Shown here piece after piece: positions 9,174 to 21,808 of a stretch of DNA of 64,000 nt. This DNA is from Sparassis latifolia (lineage: Eukaryota > Basidiomycota > Agaricomycetes > Polyporales > Sparassidaceae), in assembly GCA_018466975.1 (NCBI GenBank), contig CM031559.1, positions 1,736,001 to 1,800,000 of the forward strand. The letters run 5' to 3'. Position 1 is the stretch's first letter, and each line of letters begins with the position of its first letter. The position numbers and the translations under genes were made by a program. The notes under the pieces are model-generated. The model saw nothing but the letters and a program-made list of their open reading frames with translations. It had not been told where the DNA came from and ran no database searches.

Positions 9174-12100
9174 ATGGCATCCCCGCTTGGAAAGCGGAAA
9201 GAGAGAGACGGCGAGGATACACCGGTAGTGACACATGGGTATGTCGCTCTACCCCCGCGGGCTGTATTCTTATGCACAGCGCCGTTCCTAGGTCCACCCT
9301 GTTCGTGTCGAATCTTCCTTACAATGCGACCTCGACAGACCTACAGACCCTCTTCTCTGACCTTGCTCCAGTGCGATCTGCGTTTGTCGTTCTCGCACAT
9401 GGCTCTGGTGTCTCCAAGGGTGTTGGATATGTCTCTTTTGCTGTCAAAGAAGATGCACAATCGGCATACGACAAAATCAACGCGGAGGGGATCGTACTAG
9501 ATGGCCGGATTCTCAGAGTTCAGTGGGCGGAATACAAGGTTGTCAGTGTTCACTTAGTTTTTACTCAGAGTTAATTCCTGCACCGTAGAGCAAGGACAAG
9601 ACGCAGAAGGAGAAGTCTGAGAAGAAGCAACCCCGCCCTTCCGTCCCCCGTCCACACCCAAATCCAGCATCTCACGACCCACTTGCGATCCGCACCGTCG
9701 TAATTGGGGGTCTCCCTGCTTCGATTGACTCGAAAACACTCTGGAAGAAGATCCGGAAGTTGGAGGGGGCCGAAAAGGTCGAATGGCCAATTACGTCGGA
9801 TGCAGGTGTTGGGGGTCACAGCGTAGGTGAGTTGTTCTAGTCATAGTCATCGAATCAAACCAAGTTGGCGCGCTTTTTGCAGCTCATGCGCTGTTTACCA
9901 CACCTGCGACTGCGTCGGAGGCGGTGAACAAGCTCCATGCACATGTCTTCAAAGGGTCTTTACTATCTGTGACACTCAAGAAGCGGCTAGATAGCCTCGC
10001 TAAAACATCACGAAAGCCGAAGAAAGCAGCTACAGCCCCGCCCAATGAAGCAACTCCAAGTCGTGCAAGCCGACTCATTGTCCGCAACATACCTTGGGAT
10101 ATCAAGGAACAGGATCTACGCGCCATCTTCTTACCATTTGGCCCTATCCACTCCATCGACATACCCCGGGTTGCAGTCTGTGCGAAAGAAGATGTGAAGT
10201 CTGAAGGTGGAGACGAGAAGACGTCACGGATCAAAGGCTTCGCATTCGTCTGGATGCTTAGCAGGAAAGACGCGGAGAAGGCCATGGAGGGGTGCAACGG
10301 CATGACAATACAGGCGGGGATGGCGGAACGCATGGTGTCTGACAAGCATAAGAAGAAGAAACAGAAGAGGGAGGAGCTCAAGCGGCAGCAGGCGCCGAAG
10401 ACAGAGGATGGGGAAGAAGGTTATGAGGAGGAAGAGGGCGCCGCGCAGGGTAGAGCACAGAGGGTGATCGCTGTGGACTGGGCGTTGAGCAAGGACCAGT
10501 GGGAGATGGCCAAGGCGAAGATGGAAGCAGAAGGCGAGGGTGACAATGACGTTGAGATGGCGGAGGCAAGTCATGACGCGGGGAGTGAGAATGACGGCGG
10601 TCAAAGTGGAAGCGAGAGCGATGGAGAGCAGACCGGTTCGGATGACGAAGACGAGCATCTTGGCGTGCATCAGGACGGAGAAGAGGGCAGCGATGATGAA
10701 AGCGATGACGGGAGCAGGATCGACGGTGATAGCGATGGCGAGGACGAGCAGGAACCTGCGAAACCTACATTACCTCCGCCGGAAAGCGGGATGACTCTCT
10801 TCGTTCGCAACATTCCATTCGAGGCAACGGACGACGAGCTGAGAGTGTTGTGCGTTTATTCATTCTTCTTCATCATACTTGTTGGTCTAAGTATTCTGCA
10901 AGATTCCGTGCCTTCGGCCCCCTCCGATATGCGCGTATAGCTATGGACCCGGAAAGCGGGCGTTCAAGAGGCACAGGTTTCGTCTGCTTCTGGAACAAAA
11001 TGGACGCGGACAAGGCCATTGCACAGAGTGAGATTTTACGCTCGGAAACGGTCGGCGACAAGGCAGCGGCAGTAAGTGTATCCATTGACTTGTGTATGAT
11101 AAGTCCCATGCTGATGTCTATTTCAGCCGAAGAAAAATCCATTCAAGTTGCCGTCTCTCCTCACTCCCGATCCTTCCGCATCAATGGCACAAAATCTGGT
11201 CTTGCACGGTAGGACGCTGGATGCCATTCTTGCGGTGACCAGGGACGAAGCGGGCAAGCTCAAGGAAGCGGGAGAAAGACAAAGGGAGAAGGCCGACAAG
11301 CGGAATTTATATCTCCTCAGAGAAGGCAGTACGTGGCACTCACGTCATGGTCGCCGCCACCACGCTAATGTACGTTTTGCAGTCATCCTGCCTAACACAC
11401 CTGCAGCAGAATCCCTTGGTCAGACGGAGCTGGAGAAGCGTACACAATCGTATAACTCCCGCCGAGCACTACTGCGCTCCAATCCCTCGCTTTATGTTTC
11501 GAGAACTCGGCTGAGCGTCCGACAGCTACCCATCTTCGCGAGCGAGCGCATGCTGAAGAGATTGGCGGTACACGCGGTGCGGACATTCGAGAAAGAGGCT
11601 AACGAAGGTGTTCGCCAAAAACTGACCGATGATGAACTATTGAAACCGAACCATACAGAGGATCCTGATGCTGATGGGGAGATCAAAGAGGAGGAGCACG
11701 AGGAGCAGAATAAAAAGAGAGGGAAGAGTAAGGGAGGGCGTGACACGGGTGTCATTCAAGCGAAAATCGTTCGTCAGCAAGACCGAGTAGATCCAGTCAC
11801 CGGAAAGGGCCGTAGCAAGGGGTATGGCTTCCTTGAAATGGCCAAACATGCCGATGCGCTCAGGGTTCTTCGGTGGGCGAACAACAATCCCAGCGTAGGG
11901 TCGCTCTTCGAGGAGTGGTGGAAGGGCGAGCTGAAGGATTTGTTGAACGCTGAGAAGAAGAAAGAAAAGATGGACGAGGCTCGAGTGAAGCGTGTCAAGG
12001 AGGAATTTGAACGCTCGGCCAAAAGCAAGAGCACGCTTATTGTGGAATTCTCGATAGAGAATGTCCAAGTTGTCCAGAGGCGTGCTGCTCAGCAACGCGA

Positions 12101-12403
12101 GAAACAACAGGTATTGCCTAGCCGGTATCTTGCTTTGTTCTTACACGTCTAATTTCGTCACAGTCCTCAGGAGGACCCACAAAGCGTTTGCGACGGCTTT
12201 CTTTGCCTGAAGTCAAGACTGAGCCGCAGGCAGATAAGTTGGACGAGCGATCAGCCAAAAAACGCCGAATCTTGGATCCTCAGCTCAGTTCTGAAAAGAT
12301 GAGCAAACACAAAACCATTGTGAAGAGTGGTCAAAAAGTAGGTTCTATGATTGGCAGGAAACGGAAGGAGCGAAAACTGAAGAAAGCTGGTGGTTCACGC
12401 TGA
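9174..12403 (+). CDS. NOP4: NOP4/RBM28-family nucleolar RNA-binding protein
   Basis: The yeast relative Nop4 and human RBM28 are nucleolar proteins needed for 60S ribosomal subunit assembly and 27S pre-rRNA processing. The start at 9174 (MASPLGKRKERDGED) is followed by a 41-bp intron at 9239-9279. RRM1 begins STLFVSNLPYNAT, a second degenerate RRM has TVVIGGLPASID, RRM3 has RLIVRNIPWDIKEQDL, RRM4 has TLFVRNIPFEATDDELRVLF with RSRGTGFVCF, and a last one has RLSVRQLPIFASERML with SKGYGFLEM. A long acidic Asp/Glu/Ser region (about 10530-10770) separates RRM3 from RRM4, and the C-terminus is rich in Lys and Arg, as usual for this family. Exon joins at 9538/9589 and 9826/9893 and later ones keep the frame. 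It appears intact. Confidence 0.92.
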
Positions 12404-13255
12404 GCATGTAGGACACCTGTGTCAAACGCCGTCACCAGCATCTATCAGTGATTTACACGAACTGGATAGCACCTTCCGCTGGCGAATTTAACCGTCACCT
12501 ACATGTGGCAGATAAGGGTGAATGATACACACATTGGTGCGTCCATGTCATGGTGTCTCCATCGAAGAAGCGTGGTAAAGGACCAAGTTGCGAGCCCCCG
12601 TGTGCAGCAACTACGTCTTTACATCATTGACAGAGTGCATCTCTACTATCTTTTATGATTTACTTTCTGGCCAGCGGTGGTACACCCTCAAGTCCTGAAA
12701 CGACTGGGTACTGCTATGCGGGACTATTGTGGACATGGCAACCCTACTCATGAGACTATCCACAAGCTGTCCTACAATATGTTTCTTCCTCTGGACATGC
12801 TTATTTTTGCCAGGAATCAGGACGTCGAACGTAAAACTGAGTCGCCGAAGGTCTTACCTTAATGGGAAAGGAAGCTCACGTGCTTACGTATGCTATTAGT
12901 ATCTCCACTCAATCTTTTATTTATTTTATTTAATTTCTGGTTAAGCTACCGCTATAAGTGGACTTCATCGAACTAATTTTGTGACTCGATAAGCCCCAGC
13001 AAGGAAGCGCGCGTCACTCCTTGCCCGATCGGTCAAGCGCGTGTAACGTCACCCCGTTACACGCCCATCGGGAGGCATTCCGGCCCCTATTTCGAGGGGA
13101 TGCCCTCTGTGTGGACCTCAGGACAAGCTCACGAATTGGATCTGGCACTGAGGATGGCCCATCACCGAGGTTTTTGAGTCTCATTCACGGTCACTGGTAA
13201 CCGCGGTGGCCACCGCCACCCAGGGACATAGTAGTAGGACTCGTCTGGTATCATC
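12404..13255. other. Intergenic region with a possible transposon-end remnant
   Basis: No gene is recognised. About 12915-12957, read on the minus strand, resembles the left end of the element at 25073: TATAG[C/T]GGTAGCTT, then AGAAATTAAATA after a short mismatch. No second end or target duplication was found nearby. Confidence 0.4.
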
Positions 13256-14285
13256 ATGCAGCCATCTGACCCAACCCAGACTTTGGATCAGGAGTCGGAA
13301 ACTGCAGACTCCCTCTGTATAGGTCGCGGTAGCTTTGCCGCCATATATGTGATACTCATCCTCGGTTCTCCAGTCGCATACAAGCAGATCCATCATGGCG
13401 ACGTCGACTCTGATGCCCTTATGCGTGAATATAGCGCCCTCGAGAAAATATACCTTACTTGCGACACAGATTCACTCTTTGCGATTCCCCGTGCACTCGC
13501 CTTCTTCAATCCCAACACGGCACAATTATTGTCTCCGTCGCCTTCCCCGCCTTCCCTGTGGCGTCGCCACGAACGTCCTTTGGTCACGCCGGCCGCATTC
13601 CGACCGTTCACGCGCACAACCTATGCTATGGATAGAGTCTTTGCTGTACCCTTGGACGCCGCTCAGGTCATCAGAGAACATTTCTACCCTCCTGCCGCCG
13701 CCTCTATTCATACTGGGCCAACCTTGTGCAGACTGTATTTTGGCAAGAACTTTGCCAACGCTCCCCCATCTCGATTCGTTAACACCGCCAACTTTCCTCT
13801 TGACGTAGTGAGGTATCGCCTTATGACGGAACAGCTGCCGGGTCTGCAGACAGTGGAAGAAGTTGCCTTTGGCATGGGGGAAATGTTAGGCCGTCTACAC
13901 TGGCGTGGTGGCTATGATGCTCGAGATGTGGAGTTTGTGCTTGGGGGCGATGGAATCAGTGGCTTCCGTTATTTCGTCATTGATTTCAACCAGGTGTGTG
14001 CAAGTGATGTTGCCGGATGATGCAGATGTTCACCTATGGTTATGACAGCTACGTACCTGGCAAAAAACTACTGAAGAGGTCGGAGCCCTAGTCTCGTCAT
14101 TCTTCAGCAACGATCCGTATTACCCTCGTCCCAGACCCTCAGACCCCCTCTACGTTGCGTTCAAGAACGGTTACTTATCCGCGTACCCTACCCAGCCTGA
14201 CTGCCACCGTGTTGCCACCACATTCCTTCATGATATTGAAGTTGAGCAAGCTCAGCGCGACGCGGCTGCATCTGACACCGCGTAG
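13256..14285 (+). CDS. DUF3669 domain protein
   Basis: This two-exon gene encodes about 324 residues. Exon 1 is 13256-13993 and exon 2 is 14049-14285, joined by a 55-bp intron in phase 0. The C-terminal half matches the fungal DUF3669 family: GEMLGRLHWRGGYDARDVEF, FRYFVIDFNQ, LVSSFFSNDPYYPRPRPSDP and FKNGYLSAYP. The N-terminal part has a glycine-rich start (IGRGSFAAIY) and VAYKQIH, suggesting a distant kinase-like fold. Several members in other fungi are annotated as zinc-finger proteins, but I see no zinc finger here. Biochemical function of the family is unknown. The gene lies between NOP4 and the nucleotidyltransferase without shared regulation that I can see. Confidence 0.82.
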
Positions 14286-15226
14286 GACAGTAGGTTTGGT
14301 TTGGGAGCCGGGAGATGCAGAAGCCTTGACTCTCTGTGCTCTGATCTTCGGAGCTTCTTCCATAACCATCGATCCGTTCGGTAGTGAGTGTCACAATGTG
14401 CTTACAGGATCTTTTGGAATGCAGGCATGGAGGCATGTTGCTGCGTTGGCATTTGAAATCAAATAAGTGTTTGTCGCTTTACTGCAATTCGCCTATCCTT
14501 CCGCTCACAGCGCTGTGCCAGATCTAGTCTCTTGCAGTTGTACGTGTTGCAGCGATGTTGCGACGTAATCGACTTGCGGAGGACGACCTCATTCACCATA
14601 CACAAACACAGCTGCGCGCACGATCGCACAATAAATAAAGCGGCCTGCATCTGCTACCGATGCGCTCTATCGACTCCGCCCTCGTCCTCGCGTGCACGAC
14701 GCCGTCCCCTCCCACCTGGACGTCGTCCAGTCGTGCGGCGAGGACTGTGTGATGACACGCCGCGTCTTGAGCGCAGGCAGCACGTCTGCCGGCCTCAGAG
14801 CAGGGAAGGGGGAAACGAGGCTTGAATCCGAACAGCACCACGAGGAAATTGATGTCGAATCGAACCCGAAGGGCGTGCAAACTCCGAGAGATATACTTGG
14901 AAAATATGGATGGAACGAAAATCTGCATGGAGGGGATAAGGCCGACAGCGATCCATCGAGGCAATACTAAACATCCCGATATGAGGCATAGAACGTAGAG
15001 AGAAAATTCCTCACGGCCGACTGTTATGTTCCTCACACCTAGATGGTCATACGCGCCCTGTGCCGCAACCTCCGGCACCAGCTCATGCTCTTCCAAATCA
15101 AGCCAGCTCTCCCTCACCATCGTGAGCACCCGTCGCATGTACTCCACGCCGAAGGATGTTCTCAGCTGCATGAAAGGGGTGCATTGGTCTAGAGATACTG
15201 CGAGTCTGGCACGGAAAGTCAAGCGT
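14286..15226. other. Downstream region shared by two convergent genes, with a weak minus-strand frame
   Basis: A minus-strand frame at 14593-15222 is open for 209 codons, but it has no ATG at its 5' end, no domain, and several overlapping frames on the other strand. Its first 70 codons look protein-like (for example LEEHELVPEVAAQGAYDHL), and it begins seven bases after the stop of the nucleotidyltransferase gene. I leave it unassigned. Confidence 0.35.
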
Positions 15227-18200
15227 TCAGCCTGACTTCAATGTAGCCCCGGTTGACGGTGGAAGTGCACGATCTGTGCCCGCAGGCCCCGGTTTCTGTG
15301 CGGGCCTCCGTCGGGAGCTCTTCAAATTAATGTTGCGCTGTATCGACTGGCTGAGAGTGGCTAATATGGGGTCGCTCTCTGGTGATCCTCCTGTCGATGA
15401 CGATGATGTATCAGAAATTCGCGTAGTGGGGGTCGGTTTTGATAGATGTTTTGGCGGCTTGTCTTGAGGTTTGCGTTTACCCACAAGCTCCTCGAATGTG
15501 CAACCTTTACTGATCATGGCAGCCGCTCGCCGACACTCGGCTTGGAACAATAACAAGTTGTTCCAAGAAACGTTTGACGCGAGATTCTAAGGCATAGAAC
15601 TTAAGCATGCAAGAGTATCGGAGAGAAGCATTGACACACCTTCGTGATGATGAAAGGGTCGGCGATGCACAACGGCCCTGTCCAAGACTTGAATTCGTCT
15701 GCGAATGGAGGTAGTGCATTAGATACCACCGAGTTGTCAGGCTCATCCCCATCTGATAGAGAAAGCACAGGATCAGTTGGGCCAAGGACAGGTGGGTCAG
15801 GGTTCCGTCTAGCCGCTAATCCACCATCCCGAATGCTCAATACATGATTTTGGTAATCATGTTCGTGCCCCCAGTAACTGGCAGGAGCGAATAAGTGTGG
15901 GTACAATTGTTCAAGCAATCTGCAGAGTAAGGGTACTCACTGGAACCAGTCTTGAAGTGCCTGGTCAGCAGTAATAGAGCTGCCCGGCATCCAATCCTCA
16001 GCCAGGGAGTATCGCACGTCGCAGCACACCGTTTGAATCTTCGAACGGAACCAGACGCCATCTCTCGAACTTCGGACAGTGGTGTCACGGAAACTGTCCT
16101 GCAGGTTCGGAAGTAGTCCCCACCTCTGAAAAACTCAATGTAAGCGATACGAGCTAGACAACATGGAGTCAAACTTGTGTGGCTTCACTAACTTGGAAAA
16201 GCCCGATGGTCATGTTTGCAAATGCATAGCTGCTGAACGACCCATCGGCAGGACTGTTCAATCTCAGATGTTTCGCCCATTGCTTGATGGCGAACAGCAC
16301 CAGTCGAAGAGGCGGCGCAAGTTCACAGTAGCATTGGATCAGCGCAGTGTTGGTGATGCCAAGGCGGTCATTGACATTAATATCACAAGAAATATTAGTC
16401 TCGGGATCAATGAACTTCACTGCATCGTTCGAAGTCTGCGTAAGCGTCTATAGGAAGCGGAGTATCAAAAGACGGACCAATAGGCACTGATGCTGTAGGA
16501 ATACTGCTAACGTTCCGGAAACCAGCACTGTGGAAGATGCGATGTAGTAGTCTGTCAAGGAAGTACGTTCAGCAATAAACGACAACACTAATTCAGTTCT
16601 TCACCTGATATTATATATTCCTGGATGTTTGTACGTCAACACAAACATAGATGACAGAACAAGGGAATATACTTACGCGGTAATTTATTTGTTGAAATAT
16701 GTGGTGATAGGCCCGCAGGTCGTTGGGGATCCTGCGGGACAACAGTGAAATTGATAATCTGGGGTGACATGAACGAAGATGCACTTACCAGAATGACAAA
16801 GTCAAGATCACTCTTCGCGGAATCAGTGCCGTAGCATGTGCTGCCGAATGGCACCACCGAATATTCTTTCCCAAACTTCGACTTGATGAGTTCATTGACG
16901 CGACGCCTCGTCTTCTCACGCTGGCGTATAACGTCTGGTGGAACGTCTGCGAGCTGCAGAAACATCCTTCAATAGGACGAACTGGAATCAGAGAACCGGG
17001 GGTCAAACCTTGAGGCCTAATCTGCTTTCGGAGTGAAGAACACTCGACGTGTGATGCATTCGCTTCCCGAGATCAGAGAGATCTGTGCGTCTCCTGGGCC
17101 CAACGTCCGGTGGATCGTAAAATTTACCCTCTGTGTATGCTGCAGGAGCACGGTAAGGACCGAAAATATGTTCGAAGCGGTGACCCCTGCGCAGAATCTC
17201 CTTGGCGTGCCAGCAACGAGCTTCAAATTCCCGAAATGAAGCCTGAGTCACTGTCTGCGCGTGATTCTAGAAAAAGGAAACGAACGCAGGAATGAGTTTC
17301 ACGGTGCAGACGAGGATGATTTCAACCGAATATGACACTAACATGGGTGAACACAAACGGGTCTTGTACTACAAGCGCATGGTACCACCACCTCGTAGGT
17401 GAATACTCCGGTGTTATAATACCTTTGTTATTCTCGAACGCCTTTGGTTCTACCCAACCGTAGGGTCTTATCACAGGATCTGGGCGCTCAAGTGGCCTTC
17501 CATCCCGCACAGATTGTACATCAGGCAAGCAACGCGGAGCCCCGGTGCCGTCATAAACCCAAAAGCTGGATTCCGTCAAAACGATTATTATGACAAAGGG
17601 CAGAAAGTGTGAGCTGAACGTACTCACCTGAAGAACTTGTACATGAGGGAAGGCAGTTTGTTCTCCCTGCCCAATTATTCTTCAAGGGAGGCAGCGCTAC
17701 GTTGCCGAATTCGAGAGATATCCTGAAGAGCGATCTCTGCCATGATGTGCTTCTAGCCTCAGGGGTCGTATCCTCACGAAGATATTCGCCAGGTATCCAT
17801 GCATAACCATCTTCCTCGATTCCAGACCTCGGAATGGAAAAAGACCCATCTTCCGACAAAACAATGGGCGGATTCTCCACTTTTGGCGTGCTCGATTTTT
17901 GGAGATTTAGCAGGCGCGTCCTGCACTGGTACGGCGGGACAATGTAATTGAACAAGCGCAGATGCCCCCAGCACGGACGCTACTCACTTGGAGACAATGG
18001 ATGACCATCAAAGTGAGACAAACAGGCGTAAAATCATCCAAGCGCCAAGATCGTGCCCAGTGACATACAATTGAAACAAGATCAAAGATCGAGGTCGATT
18101 CCTTGCAGTATGCACGGAGCAAGCGCATCAATGGGAGGAGTGTAGGGTGTGGCAGGGTGATATTGAAAGGTTGCGGCGATGTCACCTCCAGGGTAGCAGG

Positions 18201-18958
18201 ATACACGAGCTCCTTCATGCGTTTGGGCCGATACTGGGGCCATGAGATTAAATGTTTCATCGGCGGGCGTTTATGGTCCAGCTTCTTGGTGTTCGTGAAG
18301 TCCTGCCAGACTAAAGACTCTCCCCTGAAAATGCCTTGAAATCCTGCCTTTGAGAGCGTTTTTGCCACATCGCTATTCTCGCGCACTTGTCAGCGTCCAT
18401 TACACAATCAGGTAGAACGGCCGTACACAGGATCATACACTTCCGGCAAGACGTCTACTTTCTCATTCTTGAAGCCTTGCCCTCGTCCTGGGTCCTATAA
18501 CTATTACATGAGCGGGGAACGCAGAGAAATATGACTTTCATATACCCACTACAAGCGCGATTTCTATTGGGGCTGTATGAAGATCCATTGCATAACGTCT
18601 GATGCTGACGTCCATGATCTCGATATCCCTGCCATAGTGCCGACGCATAATCGCTGTGACATCGTTGAGTAGTTCATCCCTGTGGGCAATCCTGTCATGA
18701 TCACTTTCGAGTAACTGTGCTTGCTAATGAGCACATTCACAACACAGCGAGCTACTGGAGGCATACTGGAAGCACGTCCTCGACGTCCCGGTTAAAATGA
18801 GGATGGTAGATGGGGTTTAGCTTTAGACACTCCTTGTGAATTGCCTTCTTCTGTTCTGAGTTCAAGGGACGAACGTAGGGCGTGTAGAGCTGCTGCGTGG
18901 TGCTTCGACAGGTAGAGGAGAAGCAGCGAACACGCCGCATGGGTTTAGCGTTGAGCAA
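15227..18958 (-). CDS. Double-module Cid1/TUT-type terminal nucleotidyltransferase
   Basis: Cid1-type enzymes add U or A to RNA 3' ends. Two homologous modules follow each other. Module 1 (18958 to about 17009) starts MLNAKPMRRVRCFSS. Its nucleotidyltransferase strand reads VSIRRYAMDLHTAPIEIALV, so the GS and two catalytic Asp are absent, yet the central domain (YCKESTSIFDLVSIVCHWAR) and a VVQDPFVFTHN PAP-associated segment remain. Module 2 (16953-15227) has PFGSTCYGTDSAKSDLDFVI with both Asp, FAIKQWAKHLRLNSP, SSYAFANMTIGLFQ and IADPFIITK. They are joined by a candidate 55-bp intron, 16954-17008, that keeps frame (LGLK to LADVPPDV) and removes the only stop between them. The alternative is two genes 38 bp apart, the second starting at 16965. 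Many small introns; borders approximate. Confidence 0.75.
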
Positions 18959-19156
18959 GAGTAAAACTGCTACTAGTCTGATAAGTAGCGGACTTTCCCG
19001 TCCCAGTCCCCGGCAAAGGAATGGGTCCCGAACCGGAGTTCATGCAAACCTCAAGAAGGAAATCAGGATGAGATGACTGCCCGCCAGTCTAGTGCGACTC
19101 ACTGCAGAAACTTCACCGCTCGCATCGCTGACGAATTTACCAGTCTCTTTATCTTC
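18959..19156. promoter_or_regulatory. Divergent promoter region, nucleotidyltransferase and eIF3L
   Basis: Only 198 bp separate the two divergent start codons (18958 on minus, 19157 on plus), so the promoters must overlap or lie partly in the leaders. I saw no specific factor-binding motif that I can name. Confidence 0.5.
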
Positions 19157-21555
19157 ATGTCGCAGCAACGCAAAGCTTTGTGGGAGGCTGAACTTGACGA
19201 AGACCTTCAGGATGTCGACCTCAGCTTGGCCATAGGGAACTATGGCCAAGATGGACTGTACGACGACGGTATGTACATGCACGCAGATATTGCGGGATAC
19301 TCAATAGCGCCGCAGCCCAGTCCAGGATAGATGAGGTCACTCTACTTGCAGTGCAACAGCAGATGGCCCAACAAGCGGCGTTTGCGCAGATCCCGGATGT
19401 CGTCAAAAGAGTGAGTGGACCTACACGTCTTATATGTGGTTTCTCGTGCTGAAAACCGATGTGCAAGTTCATCGTGCATTTCCATCAAGCCGTACTCGAC
19501 AACAACTTGGCAGAGATTACCGTTGCGTACGAAAGCGGATGGAACCGATTGACAGAGCAGTTCTATTCGAAGACGGAATGGCCAGAGGCAGAGGTGATCG
19601 CACCGCTCGTGAACGACGGTGGGTCCTGTGCTCTACTGTTGGATCTCATAGTTGCATATCGAAATACACCATGCCACATAGAGGAATACTGAGAGTCCCT
19701 TCTTGGCCCGCATTAGATTTCTATGTCGCTTACCCGTTCACTGACATCCAACTGACAGACCAGATCTTCCTCATCCTATACCGTGAACTTTATTACCGTC
19801 ACGTCTACTCACGCCTACAGCCGGACATCGACGATCGCTTCCATTCATACGAGAATAGCTGCGAGCTATTTAACTATCTGCTCAGTGCGCAGCGCGTTCA
19901 CTCCCGATGCGCGTCTTTCCCCTCATCGCTTGTATGCTAGACTCCGACGGCCCCGTCTCTCTCGAGTTACCAGAGCAATGGCTTTGGGACATCATTGACG
20001 AGTTCATTTACCAGTATCAGTCTTTCTGCGTGTGGAGGTCAAAGGCCAAGTCGAAGACGGACGAGGAACTGATACTCCTGGCTGACGCGAGCCAAGTGTG
20101 GAGCTCGTACAGTGTCCTAAACGTGCTATACTCACTCATCCAAAAATCGAAAATCAACGAGCACATTGTTGCGCTGCAAGAGGGCAAGTCAACCGAGGAG
20201 ATTGCGTGAGTTTTCCCACTCAGAATGTGTTGTGTGGGGTCATACTTACCGTGAGTGTCGTCAGCGAAATTGTCGGCGAGTATGGTGTCCGCCCATTGTA
20301 CCGCATGCTCGGATACTTTAGCATCATTGGACTCCTCCGCGTGCATAGCTTGCTCGGCGATTTCACACTAGCGCTGAAGGTGATGGAAAACGTGGAACTC
20401 AACCAAAAGGTGCAGTATATAGGTGATCCTCAATTACCGCTATCCCACTGACCTCTCACAGTCACCATTTACCCGGGTCACGGCCTGCCATGTGACGACG
20501 TACTACTACGTCGGGTTCTGCTACATTATGCTGCGACGCTACCCAGACGCGATCCGTGCCTTCGTGTCGATCCTCAATTTCATCTTGCGCATGCGGCAAT
20601 ACCACACACGGAGCTACCAGTATGATCAAGTGCGTTTCCTGTCCTTCGTTCTCGATCGACAGGCTGAGCGCAGTGCAGATAAACAAAACTGCGGACCGCA
20701 TGTACGCGTTATTCGCGATCTGCAATGCCCTTTCGCCCACACGACTGGACGACAATATATCCAACATCGTCAAGGAGCGATACGGGGAGCAGTTCTCGAA
20801 AATGTCACGTGGGTGCGTAGCGATCGTTGCGCACACTTCTCAACGGTATTGACAATATGCCCAGTGAGGAAGGCATCCCCGCTTTCGAGGAGCTTTTCTT
20901 ATACGCCTGCCCGAAGTTCATCTCCGCGAACCCTCCGCCATACGAAGACTCGGAGCTGATAGCTGTGTACATCGAGGACCCGCCCGTAGAGCCCGCACAG
21001 CGGCACCTCGCGCTCTTCCTCTCCGAGGTGCGTGCGCAGGCGCCCGTGCCGACGCTGCGCAGCTTCCTGAAGCTGTACACGTCGCTCGACGCGAAGAAGC
21101 TCGCGAACTTCCTTGATGCGGACGAGGAGGAGATGGTGCAGCAGATGATGGTCATGAAGCAGGCGAGCCGCAGCGTCAGCAGGGTTGAGCATGAAAAGGG
21201 ACTCCTGGACGGCCAGACGATCTCGACGAGTGACCTCGACTTCGTTATTAACGAAGTCAGTGCTATTTATTGCCACATGGTTACTGTACTCATTCCCTCT
21301 TCTCGTTGACAGAATATGGTCCATATCGCGGAGTCGACCGTGGGCCGGCGTTATGCCGGATGGTTCATTAGGAATACGGAACACGCGCAGCGTGTATTTG
21401 ATATGCTTCGCAACAGTCCCTTACCTGCACCTCCTCCAAAACCAGTGCAGGCAGCCGCAGCCAACGGTGCGGCTGAGCCACCAGCTACGCCTGCTCCCTC
21501 CGCACCGAGAACCGGCGGGCAAAAGGTTGCATGGGGAGGTGTCAAGGTAGCGTAG
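19157..21555 (+). CDS. EIF3L: Translation initiation factor eIF3 subunit L
   Basis: eIF3L is a PCI-domain subunit of the eIF3 complex that loads the 40S ribosome for initiation. The protein starts [21 protein letters not shown] at 19157 and ends [17 protein letters not shown] at 21555. Ordered landmarks are [27 protein letters not shown] (shown in pieces: [15 protein letters not shown]), [88 protein letters not shown], and LDFVIN plus [20 protein letters not shown] in the PCI region. About eight introns of 45-70 bp interrupt it, and frames agree across them. Length is typical for the family. It is divergent from the nucleotidyltransferase gene and followed closely by a SNARE gene on the same strand. 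No damage seen. Confidence 0.95.
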
Positions 21556-21808
21556 TCTCGCGTCAGCATGCAGCAGATTGTAGAGTGGCCTTGTCTGTAT
21601 CAACAAGTGTCTGTAATGATGTCTTTTGTCTTTGTTTGAACATGCACTTCGCAATCGAATTCCGTCGTCTGAGCACAGGATTGGGGAATTTTGTTCCAGG
21701 AGACCTTCCATATTCAGAACACGACTGCGGCGCGCGATCATCCCGCCTGAGCTGCGATCCTCACTTTCTTTCAATACTCTCTCGTCACTGTCGCCGTCGA
21801 CGACCAGG

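Noticed and set aside
14593..15222. 209-codon minus-strand frame next to the nucleotidyltransferase stop
   Set aside because: No ATG at its start, no domain, a strongly Arg/Cys-biased second half and overlapping open frames on the plus strand. Only its first 70 codons look protein-like.
16785..17006. Frame crossing the gap between the two nucleotidyltransferase modules
   Set aside because: It is out of frame with both modules; the 55-bp intron explains the junction better.
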